DNA from: JBAXXL01 sp037127915
GTDB taxonomy: Bacteria; Bacteroidota; Ignavibacteria; Kapaibacteriales; UBA2268
Length of the DNA stretch: 64,000 nt
Direction: 5' to 3'
Assembly: GCA_037127915.1 (NCBI GenBank)
Contig: JBAXXL010000014.1
Span: 1-64,000 of the forward strand
Positions 1-8,174 of the stretch are shown in pieces. Both the position numbers and the translations under genes were made by a program. Every line of letters begins with the position of its first letter. The stretch's first letter is position 1. The notes below the pieces were generated by a model, which saw only the letters and a program-made list of their open reading frames with translations, had not been told where the DNA came from and ran no database searches.

Positions 1-483
1 TCTCCGAAAATATTTTTGCCTGACCGTTTTTACAAATAACTGTTTTTTTCTTCTTACAAAAAAGAAGAATTCAAAATTACAAAACTTTTTTATTACCACC
101 AAATTATATTTTCTTATTTCTAATATATTTTTCTTTTATTTTCCACTGTCTAATATATCAAATATATTATTTTATCATTTTAGGGAATATGATATTAATA
201 CATCTTTATAACACATATTGTTTTAATCCAAAGTGGGCATCATTATATGATACGAAAAACAAATATCGATACTTTATAATTTTGGATATAATCTCGTTTA
301 TTGGTCTTCCAAAAGTTCGATTTTTTTGGCTAAAGCCGATAATCTTACTCCCCATTTCTTCCACTACATAAATGTAGTGGCTATTCACGAAGAATACTCT
401 TTTTCTTCCCATTTTCAATTATCAACTATCTACTCTTATTTTTCCCCATTAATCATTTATAATTTATCATTAATAATTATTGT
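1..483. other. Gene-free AT-rich stretch at left edge
   Basis: No convincing gene is visible here. The two short open frames lack ribosome sites and family features. The stretch is very AT-rich and holds a short palindrome near position 370 and a GGCTAAAGCC-like motif near 329-338. It lies downstream of the M16 peptidase gene, so it is mostly 3' flank. Confidence 0.5.
361..380. repeat. Small perfect hairpin
   Basis: CCACTACA-TAAA-TGTAGTGG forms an 8 bp perfect stem with a 4 nt loop. There is no clear T-run, so it looks more like one of the short dispersed palindromes of this genome than a terminator. Confidence 0.5.
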
Positions 484-1722
484 TTAGTCTTCCGGTACCA
501 ATAACACACTATACCAGTGTTCATCTTCGCTGAGTTTTTTAGCGAAAGCACTTACTTCGTCGTAAGTAACATTGTCGTAACGATAGAATATATCCGATAC
601 GTTAACGATTTCACCATAAAGAACAAACTTTTTGGAAAGCGACTGCATACGCGACGATAAATCTTCCATTTCCAATGCAAATCCTGATTTCAACTGCTCT
701 TTTGCGCGCAGATATTCTTCATAAGTTATACCGTCCTTACGGATTTTCTCCAACTCTACCTTGATTTTGCTTATCAGAATATCCTGATTTTTATTATCGC
801 TCGAAGCATATATATAGAATAAACCACAAAGCGAATAGGATTGCATAGACGTATATACGGAATATGCCAAACCCTCTTCATCACGGATTTTCTGATACAA
901 CCTACTACTCATCCCATCACCCAGCACCATCGAAACAAAAGCCGCAGGCAAGCGTTCCGCCTTTTCGTATCTTTTTCCATAAACCGTATGGACTTGATGA
1001 ATAGGTTGTTTAAGAATAACCTGTGTTTTTTCGTTGTGTTTAAGCTCAGGTAATGCTTTTGGTTTTGCTTTATCAGTTGATCTTGGAATATGATTGAAAT
1101 GCTTTTTAGTTAATTGCATTATTAAGTTGTGCTTAATATTACCGACCGTGCAAATTATCATCTTATCCGGTGTATAAAACTTTTGCCTAAATTCTTCTAA
1201 TCGTTCAATCGTTACATTTTTCAGTGTTTTTTTTGTACCTAAAATCGAAAACCCAAAGGGATGATTACCAAATAATAATTCATCAGCGGTATCAAAAATA
1301 AAATCTTCAGGATCGTCCTGCGAAGCCGAAATTTCCTGCAATATTACATTTTTTTCCCTTTCTACTTCCGCCGGATTGAATACTGTATTTTGAATTAATT
1401 CAGACATTAATTCAAATACCTCTTCATAATGATATGACAGCGCCCGAACATAAAAACACGTATATTCATTAGAAGTATAGGCATTTACAAATGCGCCCAA
1501 TGATTCAAATCTTTCGGCTATATCACGAGCTGTAAATTTAGCCGTTCTCTTAAAAACCAGATGTTCCAAAGCATGTGCTAATCCGCGAGTCCCTTTATTA
1601 GTAAAATAAGAACCGGCTTTAACGGTAATTCCTAAAGAAAACGATTCAGAATATGGTAAATATTCGGAAAGTACAGTTAGTCCGTTTTTCAGCGCGCCCG
1701 CTTCAGTTTTGTAATGCTTCAT
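484..1722 (-). CDS. M16 family zinc metallopeptidase (processing-peptidase type)
   Basis: A 412-residue pitrilysin/M16-type zinc protease. The inverted zinc motif HxxEH is visible as HALEH at residues 50-54, and a candidate third ligand, Glu130 in VILQE, lies 76 residues further on, the normal spacing for M16B enzymes. The length fits the single-unit bacterial form, which usually acts as a dimer or with an inactive partner. No signal peptide is seen, so a cytoplasmic site is more likely than a secreted one. Its start lies 3 bp after the recO stop, so it is probably co-transcribed behind batA and recO. Substrate unknown; such proteins are thought to clear peptides. Confidence 0.9.
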   Translation of the reverse strand: MKHYKTEAGALKNGLTVLSEYLPYSESFSLGITVKAGSYFTNKGTRGLAHALEHLVFKRTAKFTARDIAERFESLGAFVNAYTSNEYTCFYVRALSYHYEEVFELMSELIQNTVFNPAEVEREKNVILQEISASQDDPEDFIFDTADELLFGNHPFGFSILGTKKTLKNVTIERLEEFRQKFYTPDKMIICTVGNIKHNLIMQLTKKHFNHIPRSTDKAKPKALPELKHNEKTQVILKQPIHQVHTVYGKRYEKAERLPAAFVSMVLGDGMSSRLYQKIRDEEGLAYSVYTSMQSYSLCGLFYIYASSDNKNQDILISKIKVELEKIRKDGITYEEYLRAKEQLKSGFALEMEDLSSRMQSLSKKFVLYGEIVNVSDIFYRYDNVTYDEVSAFAKKLSEDEHWYSVLLVPED

Positions 1723-1725
1723 ATT

Positions 1726-2442
1726 TTATAGTATTAAATCAATGGAATTAATGTAAAAACTCTTTTCTAAGTGATACGACAAGTAATCTGCAAAAAAAGT
1801 ATTAATTATTTTTTTATCAGTATCATATATCTTTAATTTGAACAATTCGGTCGGTTCGCCAATTTGTAATTTTTTCAATATAGTAAGCTGATTGTCCGAT
1901 ATTTTAGCGAATTTTTTGCCGAAAAAGCTTTCTTGAATCACGCGCCCGTCTTGAAACGAAAAATAATACCAAGGTCTTTGGTTTACAACGTCCAGATCCA
2001 TAGCAAAGCCCATTATATCACATAAGTTATACAGGAATGCAAAATAAACGACCAAGGGTTCTGCCCCGCTGTTCAGAAAGCGCAATGACTCTACAGCAAG
2101 TGTAAAAACACCTTCGTTGGGTGCGTTTTCTTCTTGGGTCAAATTGATTGCTTCGATCATAGCCATAGCGAACGACATATTTCTATAATTATTCATTATC
2201 TTTGGAAAATACTCGGCAAACTCTGATTTCGAGAGCATACTCATGCCGGTGCCTTTTTTATATATCTCCAAGTCTGAATAACTTAGAGGTTGTATTGACG
2301 AACCGTATTTACTTTTTGCACCTAAAGCACCCTTAGCAATAACGGTAATTTTTCCGTACTCTGCAGTAAATATTCTTAAAATCAAGCTGGTATCGCTATA
2401 GCGCAAATTGCTCAGAACAATCCCGTGTGTGGTTTCAATCAT
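1726..2442 (-). CDS. recO: DNA repair protein RecO
   Basis: A 238-residue RecO. The first ~80 residues form the OB-fold (THGIVLSNLRYSDTS, then KGALGAKSKYGSSIQPL), followed by the helical domain. RecO anneals SSB-coated single strands and, with RecR, loads RecA in gap repair. The zinc-binding cysteines of some RecO proteins are not obvious, as is common in this phylum. It sits 5 bp behind batA and 3 bp ahead of the M16 peptidase, all on the minus strand, so the three probably form a transcript although their functions are unrelated. Confidence 0.93.
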   Translation of the reverse strand: MIETTHGIVLSNLRYSDTSLILRIFTAEYGKITVIAKGALGAKSKYGSSIQPLSYSDLEIYKKGTGMSMLSKSEFAEYFPKIMNNYRNMSFAMAMIEAINLTQEENAPNEGVFTLAVESLRFLNSGAEPLVVYFAFLYNLCDIMGFAMDLDVVNQRPWYYFSFQDGRVIQESFFGKKFAKISDNQLTILKKLQIGEPTELFKLKIYDTDKKIINTFFADYLSYHLEKSFYINSIDLIL

Positions 2443-2447
2443 TTATA

Positions 2448-3446
2448 TTATGGAATAGTTCGAAATATAGTATATCTAAAAAATAGTTCCGAAAAAAGTA
2501 GAATTAATGCCGCTAATGCGAACGGGAAAAACAATTCAGTTTTCTTGTGGAAATACGCTACTTCAATTTTGACTTTTTCCATTTTATCAATTTCAGAGTA
2601 AATATTTTCAAGTGCTTTTGTTGATGTAGCGCGGAAATACTTTCCACCGGTTATGGCGGATATATTTTGCAAAACACCTTCATCAATTTGAACATCAACC
2701 AATTGACGTCTTATTCCATAAGGAGTTTGAAATGGATATGGAGCCTGCCCTCTTGTTCCAACACCAATAGTATAAACGCGGATGCCGTAATTACGAGCAA
2801 TTTCGGCGGCTGTCAACGGTGCTATCTCGCCGCTGTTGTTCAATCCATCTGTCAGCAATATGATAACCTTCGATTTGCCTTTAGCGCCTTTCAAACGGCT
2901 TACTGCTGTTGCTAAGCCATTCCCGATTGCAGTACCGTCAACAAGTAAACCGGTTTTTAGCTCAGTTACCAAGTTTTTCAAAATGGCGTGGTCAATTGTT
3001 AATGGACATTGTGTGAAACTTTCGCTGGCAAATATCACTAAACCTATCCTATCGTTGACTCTTTTATCAATAAAATTTATTGCTGTTTTTTTCTCAGCAT
3101 TTATTCTGTTTGGTTTTAAATCCTCAGCCAACATTGAAGTCGAAACATCCAATGACATTATAATATCAATACCTTCGGTATTAACTTCCTGACGAGTCGA
3201 TGCTGTTTGCGGACGAGCCAATGCTACAATAATTAGCCCAACGGCTAATGTACGAAAAACGAATGGCAAATGCCTTAAGTATATTCTTATACTTTTGGGT
3301 GATTTATCGAAGTGTTGAATATTAGGTATATTCAAACTCGGATAAATACGCTTTTGCCTTAATATATACCAAACTACCATAAGAGGTAGTAAAATTAACA
3401 AATAAAAATAATCAGGATTAGCAAATTGAATGTTTTCCAATATCAT
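2448..3446 (-). CDS. batA: BatA-type von Willebrand factor A membrane protein
   Basis: A 332-residue inner-membrane protein. Membrane segments lie at about 15-30, 60-78 and 305-325, with a VWA domain between the second and third. The metal-ion adhesion site is complete: DVSTS at 100-104, Thr172 in LVDGTA and Asp200 in LLTDG. The length and topology match BatA of the Bacteroides aerotolerance family, which works with a MoxR ATPase and BatB-E. None of those partners is in this window: recO and a peptidase follow instead. The VWA domain faces the periplasm or cytoplasm depending on topology, which I cannot fix. Confidence 0.88.
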   Translation of the reverse strand: MILENIQFANPDYFYLLILLPLMVVWYILRQKRIYPSLNIPNIQHFDKSPKSIRIYLRHLPFVFRTLAVGLIIVALARPQTASTRQEVNTEGIDIIMSLDVSTSMLAEDLKPNRINAEKKTAINFIDKRVNDRIGLVIFASESFTQCPLTIDHAILKNLVTELKTGLLVDGTAIGNGLATAVSRLKGAKGKSKVIILLTDGLNNSGEIAPLTAAEIARNYGIRVYTIGVGTRGQAPYPFQTPYGIRRQLVDVQIDEGVLQNISAITGGKYFRATSTKALENIYSEIDKMEKVKIEVAYFHKKTELFFPFALAALILLFSELFFRYTIFRTIP

Positions 3447-3517
3447 GCCCTCTGTTTTGGTTCCGTAAATTGTATAAGACGAAAATTCAGCTTTCTTGTT
3501 TTAGAAATACACAAGTA

Positions 3518-3525
3518 CAAAATTA
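3518..3525 (-). promoter_or_regulatory. Possible -7 element for batA-recO-peptidase
   Basis: On the minus strand this reads TAATTTTG, matching the Bacteroidota TAnnTTTG box, about 70 bp ahead of the batA start. No TTTG is present at the expected -33 spacing, so the call rests on the -7 box alone. Confidence 0.4.
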
Positions 3526-3568
3526 ACAAATAACCGCGATATGTTTTTTTTATTAACTGAAAAATATC

Positions 3569-3576
3569 TATTTTTG
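3569..3576 (+). promoter_or_regulatory. Possible -7 element for the Memo-like gene
   Basis: TATTTTTG fits TAnnTTTG and lies about 50 bp ahead of the ATG at 3628. The -33 position is a T-run without a clear TTTG. Confidence 0.4.
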
Positions 3577-3627
3577 AAAATTATATTTATTTAGGGCGAA
3601 AACCCTTTCTTATTTAGGAAAATTATT

Positions 3628-4836
3628 ATGAAAAAATTACCGATATTGCGCAACGACTTAGAATTTGTTTTGTTCGAACAAGATGAATTACAATATATAT
3701 TGTTATCAGATACTTACATGTATGCCGCTGAACCGTTTGTGTTGCATTATGAAGCTTTTGAATTGCTGACTTATTTTTCCGGTGAGTTTACTGAAGAAGA
3801 TTTGAAAAGCGAAATAAGCAAGATTTCTGACCAAAAGAATTTGGCGGATGAATTATTGAAGTTAATTTATCAATTAGATGAAGCTGGTTTTATGCTTAGC
3901 GAGAATTTCTTTAAGCGCAAGGCTGAAATGGATGCCGCTTACGAGGAACTTCCAGCAAGACCGGCGATTTGCGAAAACAAAAGCTATCCAGCCGATAAAG
4001 CGGAGCTAATAGCATTTCTCGAAAATATATTGTCATCGGATCTAAAACCTGAAATTAGCAAACCTGCTAAAGGTATAATCGCACCACACATTGATTTGAG
4101 TTTGGGCGATACCGTTTACAAAAGCTATGCAATGGCTTATGGCGAAATAGACCAAACAGCAGATGTTTATGTCATTATGGGTACTTCGCATTTTGATGCA
4201 AATGATTATTTTGTTGCTACAAAAAAAGCTTATGCTACACCGCTGGGCGTTACAGAAATTGATATTGACCTATTAGAAGATTTATTGAAACAAGCTCCGA
4301 AGGGTTTAATTGTTGATGATATGGCACACAGAATAGAACATTCCATCGAATTCCACGCACTATTTTTACAATACTTATTACAAGGCAAAGAATATAAAAT
4401 TTTACCGTTTCTTTGCGGTGGATACCTTTGCGAAAAAGAGGATGATAATTCGGAGGAAATGCGAATCATCAATCATTTTGTAGAAACGCTAAAGAAAACA
4501 ATTGAAAGTTCAGGCAAAAAAGTATTTTTTATTGCCTCTGCCGATTTGTCGCATATAGGGAGAAGATTTGACGATGAATTCGATGCCGAAATGCAAATCA
4601 ATCAAATGGAAAAAGCCGATCGTGAGTTGCTGAAGGTTATTAAATCAAAAGATGCCCCTGATTTTATTCGGAGCATAAAAGACAATTCCAATAGATGGAA
4701 AGTTTGCGGGGTCGCACCTATATATTCCATTATGAAACTTCTACCCTATTCGGAAAAAGAAATTCTGGATTATGCTTACAATTTTGAAACTGACACTCAA
4801 TCGGCTGTATCTTTTACGGCTGTAGCACTTTATTAA
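3628..4836 (+). CDS. amrB: AmmeMemoRadiSam system protein B (Memo-like)
   Basis: A 402-residue protein whose residues ~140-400 form a Memo fold, related to extradiol dioxygenases. Typical signatures are APHIDLSLGD, VIMGTSH and the late SADLSHIG, which supply the conserved histidines and aspartates of the site. The first ~130 residues are an acidic helical extension not found in the minimal Memo protein. In many genomes protein B is coded with an AMMECR1 protein and a radical SAM enzyme; neither is nearby here. The biochemical role is unknown in bacteria. The gene follows a divergent gap after batA and precedes a small membrane protein by 13 bp. Confidence 0.85.
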   Translation: MKKLPILRNDLEFVLFEQDELQYILLSDTYMYAAEPFVLHYEAFELLTYFSGEFTEEDLKSEISKISDQKNLADELLKLIYQLDEAGFMLSENFFKRKAEMDAAYEELPARPAICENKSYPADKAELIAFLENILSSDLKPEISKPAKGIIAPHIDLSLGDTVYKSYAMAYGEIDQTADVYVIMGTSHFDANDYFVATKKAYATPLGVTEIDIDLLEDLLKQAPKGLIVDDMAHRIEHSIEFHALFLQYLLQGKEYKILPFLCGGYLCEKEDDNSEEMRIINHFVETLKKTIESSGKKVFFIASADLSHIGRRFDDEFDAEMQINQMEKADRELLKVIKSKDAPDFIRSIKDNSNRWKVCGVAPIYSIMKLLPYSEKEILDYAYNFETDTQSAVSFTAVALY

Positions 4837-4849
4837 TTAGAAGGAAATT

Positions 4850-5326
4850 ATGGGAATAAATAAATCTTACGAATCCAAAGCCAAGGATTTCAATTGGCTG
4901 GGATGGGCTATTATTGGTTTTACCGCGTTATTAGTGATAATGAAAACTGATTTTTTCACCAAAGGGTCAATCCTTATGGCACTCGGCGGATTAGTTCTCG
5001 GTGGTCTGGTCGGTGTATTCTTTATTTTATATGGAAATAGAGTGCGGAAAATCGTTTTAACCGATACGGGTATTAAATACTTCAATCCAAAGCTCGATTT
5101 CAGTGTACGATACCAAGATATGATACTAATAAAATCGTTTCAGGATATTAAGAAAACAACAAGTGAATTGGTTATATTGACTGAGGATAAATCCTATTCC
5201 GTAGCGTCCACATTTTACGACAAGACAAAATTAATTCAATGTTTTCGGGACTTATGCGAAATAGCGAAAGATTATCCGCAAATTAAAATTGAAGACGATA
5301 GGTTGTGGTTGGAAGAATTTGAATAA
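4850..5326 (+). CDS. Small membrane protein with PH-like C-terminal domain
   Basis: A 158-residue protein that I cannot assign to a named family. Two membrane helices lie at about 17-32 and 40-62 (ALGGLVLGGLVGVFFILYG). A soluble beta-rich tail follows (LTDTGIKYFNP, DMILIKSF, SYSVASTFYD), resembling the bacterial PH-like domains found next to paired membrane helices. A good ribosome site (AAGGAAATT) precedes the ATG. It lies 13 bp after the Memo-like gene, probably as the second gene of that operon, and converges with nuoK, leaving 1 bp between stop codons. Confidence 0.7.
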   Translation: MGINKSYESKAKDFNWLGWAIIGFTALLVIMKTDFFTKGSILMALGGLVLGGLVGVFFILYGNRVRKIVLTDTGIKYFNPKLDFSVRYQDMILIKSFQDIKKTTSELVILTEDKSYSVASTFYDKTKLIQCFRDLCEIAKDYPQIKIEDDRLWLEEFE

Positions 5327-5327
5327 T

Positions 5328-5639
5328 CTACCACTTCAGCAGATTTACTTCATTAACATCCAAAGTTTTCTTTAATCGGAAGAATGCTATTACAATTGCT
5401 AAACCCAGAGCCGCTTCGGCGGCGGCTACTGCCATAACAAACAGCACGACGATTTGACCTTGGGCGTTACCCCAGCTTTGCGCAAACGCAATTAAGGAGA
5501 GGTTTACCGAATTTAGCATCAATTCGATTGACATAAAAATTATTATCATATTCCGGCGAAGTAAAACGCCCAATAAACCTATGCAAAATAAGGTGCCTGC
5601 GAGGAACAAGTAGTATTCTAATGGTATTGCTGTGTACAT
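5328..5639 (-). CDS. nuoK: NADH-quinone oxidoreductase subunit K
   Basis: A 103-residue NuoK, normal in length, with three membrane helices (about 5-20, 27-47, 60-85). The typical helix-2 pattern NMIIIFMSIELMLNSVN carries the conserved Glu used in proton pumping, and a second membrane Glu lies in AAEAALGLAIVIAFF. It is part of the membrane arm of respiratory complex I. No other nuo gene is adjacent; nuoC is found alone at 10.2 kb. A cupin gene starts about 385 bp upstream on the same strand. Confidence 0.95.
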   Translation of the reverse strand: MYTAIPLEYYLFLAGTLFCIGLLGVLLRRNMIIIFMSIELMLNSVNLSLIAFAQSWGNAQGQIVVLFVMAVAAAEAALGLAIVIAFFRLKKTLDVNEVNLLKW

Positions 5640-5715
5640 ATTTTATCTTTATTAGTTACAAATTCGACGAAATTAAGTTTTTCTTCTTGTAAATCGTTTC
5701 GATTATTTCGGAAAT

Positions 5716-6024
5716 TTAATTAAATATCTTTATAACGAGGATTCGCAAATCTTGAGTTGAATTATTTTCCCAACCGCGCAATATGCCTTTTGTAACCGCG
5801 ATGGTATCGTTCGGCTTCATCGCGAACTTTTCGCCTTCAATATCCAGCACACCTTCACCCGAAAGTGTAAAGAATACCACATCGAATGGATTTGAATGTA
5901 AATCGAGCTGTTCCCCCGGCAGTAATGTCAAATGTATCAGCTCGTTTTCTTTACTTGTGAACATTACGCGCCCGTCCAATTTAAATGGAACTTGAGCCGC
6001 ATTTTCCAAATTTGTAATTTTCAT
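5716..6024 (-). CDS. Small cupin-domain protein
   Basis: A 102-residue single-domain cupin: a beta barrel with the motif-1-like run LLPGEQLDLHSNPFDVVFF, then GEGVLDIEGEKFAMKPND and TIAVTKGILRGWEN. The usual metal-binding histidine set is incomplete (one clear His in motif 1), so it may bind a ligand without a metal or act as a small sensor. It lies 8 bp after hicA on the same strand, but a functional link to the toxin system is unlikely. Ribosome site weak. Function unknown. Confidence 0.75.
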   Translation of the reverse strand: MKITNLENAAQVPFKLDGRVMFTSKENELIHLTLLPGEQLDLHSNPFDVVFFTLSGEGVLDIEGEKFAMKPNDTIAVTKGILRGWENNSTQDLRILVIKIFN

Positions 6025-6032
6025 AATAGGTT

Positions 6033-6257
6033 TTATTTAATTAATTCTTTAAATTCATTTACCGTTAAATCTGCACACCTAATTATATTGAATAGTGTAC
6101 CTCTATCCAAAGTTTTATGATTTGGTATAGTAACTTGAGAAAAAGGGTCTTCTCGTCTCATTATAATATGACTTCCACTTTGCCTTTTGACATAAAAACC
6201 AACTTTCTCCAAAGCTGAAACACACTCTTTGCCTGAAATAACCGGTAGATAACTCAT
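6033..6257 (-). CDS. hicA: HicA-type mRNA interferase toxin
   Basis: A 74-residue toxin of the HicA family with a double-stranded-RNA-binding-like fold. The conserved Gly-Ser-His (SGSH, His30) is the catalytic residue that cleaves mRNA, and VTIPNHKTLDRGTL is the typical core. Its ATG overlaps the hicB stop by four bases (ATGA), giving tight co-translation. The antitoxin comes first in the operon here. Confidence 0.92.
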   Translation of the reverse strand: MSYLPVISGKECVSALEKVGFYVKRQSGSHIIMRREDPFSQVTIPNHKTLDRGTLFNIIRCADLTVNEFKELIK

Positions 6258-6460
6258 ACAACCAACGACATTACTTCATACTTTTCTTCAGGAACTTGCA
6301 AGCCGTCTTCTTCTAAACATTCAATATACAAATCTATCGCTTCCTTAATATTTTCGATAGCTTCCTCTTTTGTCTCACCTTGTGATAAACAACCATGTAA
6401 TGAAGGGCATTCGACTACCCAAAAACCATCCTCACCGGGATATAAAATAATCTGTCGCAT
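6254..6460 (-). CDS. hicB: HicB-like antitoxin (short form)
   Basis: A 68-residue HicB/UPF0150-type protein: a beta-rich partial RNase H-like fold with DGFWVVECPSLHGCLSQGET and KEEAIENIKEAIDLYIE. It covers only the toxin-binding domain and lacks the C-terminal helix-turn-helix or ribbon-helix-helix of longer HicB proteins, so autoregulation by DNA binding is not obvious. A good ribosome site (GAGGAAA) precedes the ATG. It binds and neutralises HicA encoded just downstream. Confidence 0.9.
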   Translation of the reverse strand: MRQIILYPGEDGFWVVECPSLHGCLSQGETKEEAIENIKEAIDLYIECLEEDGLQVPEEKYEVMSLVV

Positions 6461-6615
6461 TTATTTCCTCATAAAAAGTTTTATAAGTTATTAATAATTA
6501 AATCTATAATTTGGACGGTTAATTTAAAATATTATTGAATTTTGGGTACAGCTTGTAGCAATTCCTATAAATATTTGTCTTTGAATTTATAATTTATAAC
6601 TTATAACTTATAACT

Positions 6616-7407
6616 CTAATCTATCTTTGCTTTAATATCGCCGCGAACACCGCTGTATTTTGTTAATTCGGCACCTACGGTACCGATTATAATCTTTGTA
6701 CCGATTTTGACGGGAATTTTTCTATCGTCATCCGTGAGCCAGATCCAGACTTTATCTTCGCTATTAAATAATCCGCCACCTGACAGATGTGGCTCAACGA
6801 CGATACATTTGAATTTACCCGCCGGAACTTTCACTGTTTCACGCTTCACAACACGAACGTCTAATTTGTACGTCGTATCCATCCAGAAATTTTGCAATTT
6901 AATAATGGAACCATTAGGCTTCGAAGACAAATCCATCGCTCGAACGCTAACAAATGCAGAAAGCGCATCGTAAACATATTCCGGAATCTTATAAGTACTA
7001 TCTTTCGTAATAGCGACATTACGTTTTTGATCCATCATAGCCCAAAAATCCTGTTTGTATCGTCCTTCACGGATTTTCTGAGTATATTTCCAAGGAAAAA
7101 TTCCGTCTAAATCTACATAAGTAACAAATTCATCGCGTACTTTAAAAAAGAGTTCTACTGTTTTGGTTGACGTGGCACCGAATTTTATCTCATAGCATTT
7201 CCGTCCGAAAACTGTTACCGGGTCAGGGGAAATTTTTAAATATCCCTTACCGGCTGTTAAAGCCTTCATACCGATATTATATTCGAATGTTTCGCCGAAG
7301 CCGAAAGCATCGTTATTCAAAGTGCGAAACTTTTCTTTCGAGTAATCTTGGGCGCTAATGCTCCCAAAAGCCAAAAGAACAATTATTGCTAATATTATAT
7401 TTTTCAT
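6616..7407 (-). CDS. DUF3108 domain protein, exported
   Basis: A 263-residue exported protein. A signal peptide (KNIILAIIVLLAFGSISAQ) leads into a beta-rich domain of the DUF3108 family: FEYNIGMKALTAGKGYLKI near the start and late PVKIGTKIIIGTVGAELT. A start four codons upstream (7419) is possible, but the ATG at 7407 makes an ATGA overlap with the trmB stop and places the signal peptide properly. Family members are periplasmic or outer-membrane proteins of unknown role. Translation is probably coupled to trmB. Confidence 0.82.
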   Translation of the reverse strand: MKNIILAIIVLLAFGSISAQDYSKEKFRTLNNDAFGFGETFEYNIGMKALTAGKGYLKISPDPVTVFGRKCYEIKFGATSTKTVELFFKVRDEFVTYVDLDGIFPWKYTQKIREGRYKQDFWAMMDQKRNVAITKDSTYKIPEYVYDALSAFVSVRAMDLSSKPNGSIIKLQNFWMDTTYKLDVRVVKRETVKVPAGKFKCIVVEPHLSGGGLFNSEDKVWIWLTDDDRKIPVKIGTKIIIGTVGAELTKYSGVRGDIKAKID

Positions 7408-8087
7408 TTTTTTGTGCATATCCAGCGATATATGTTAATATTTTTTTCAACGCAAAAGCGTTCCTTATTAGTTAACGGTAAATCCCACTCGTTTGTTTCA
7501 GGTCTTCTAAAATCAAACTTTTTTGATTCCGCTAACAGTTTTTTATGGTAGTTGTCAACGTAATCGCAATCCGTTGCTAAATATAGCTTTCCGCCATCAA
7601 CCAATATTTCGTCGCACATTTTCAGAAAATCTTTATTAAAAGCTCGTCTGATTTGTTGCTTCCTTTTGGGCCAAGGGTCAGGGAAAAGATAAAATATCTG
7701 CTCGATTGAATTTTGTTCGATAAATTCCAAGCCATTTACAACACTATAATTCAACGCAAAGCAATTCCCGAGTTCCTTCCCCTGAGCAACACTATTTATC
7801 CATTCAACAGGATAACGCCTCAGCTCTATACCTAAATGATTTTTCTCGGGATTATTATTTGCCAGTGATAGCAGAAAAACTCCTTTACCGCACCCGATAT
7901 CCAAAATCTCCGGTTTTTTGCCATTCGCAAAGCATTGAGTCCAATCCATTTTGTCCAGTAGCGGAGGGTATAACTCCGTTGGATTGACCAAATCTTCTAA
8001 CTTGAAATACATTTGCGAAGTAACGTGATGCCGAATTTTAATTTCAAATGGATATTCTAAATAATCTATTTCTATATTTTCTGCCAT
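7404..8087 (-). CDS. trmB: tRNA (guanine-N7-)-methyltransferase
   Basis: A 227-residue TrmB. The SAM-binding motif DIGCGKGVFLLSLA and acidic LGIELRR are present, and the family signature FPDPWPKRKQQIRRAFN is intact. It methylates G46 in the variable loop of tRNA. The N-terminal ~40 residues are somewhat variable, as usual. The 3' end overlaps the exported DUF3108 gene. A minus-strand TAATTTTG box at 8126-8133 is a plausible -7 element about 40 bp upstream. Confidence 0.94.
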   Translation of the reverse strand: MAENIEIDYLEYPFEIKIRHHVTSQMYFKLEDLVNPTELYPPLLDKMDWTQCFANGKKPEILDIGCGKGVFLLSLANNNPEKNHLGIELRRYPVEWINSVAQGKELGNCFALNYSVVNGLEFIEQNSIEQIFYLFPDPWPKRKQQIRRAFNKDFLKMCDEILVDGGKLYLATDCDYVDNYHKKLLAESKKFDFRRPETNEWDLPLTNKERFCVEKNINIYRWICTKK

Positions 8088-8125
8088 AAAATCTATATTT
8101 TTGTATATTGTTTATTTATAAAATA

Positions 8126-8133
8126 CAAAATTA
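8126..8133 (-). promoter_or_regulatory. Possible -7 element for trmB
   Basis: TAATTTTG on the minus strand fits TAnnTTTG. The -33 region has only A/T-rich sequence, so support is partial. A matching plus-strand box TATTTTTG at 8096-8103 could serve the divergent glycosyltransferase. Confidence 0.4.
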
Positions 8134-8174
8134 GATATTTGTATTGGTTCAAAAAAAGATTTGGACAATTTATT

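Noticed and set aside
206..418. 70-residue open frame on the minus strand near the left edge
   Set aside because: No ribosome site, overlaps a frame on the other strand, holds a hairpin repeat and shows no family pattern.
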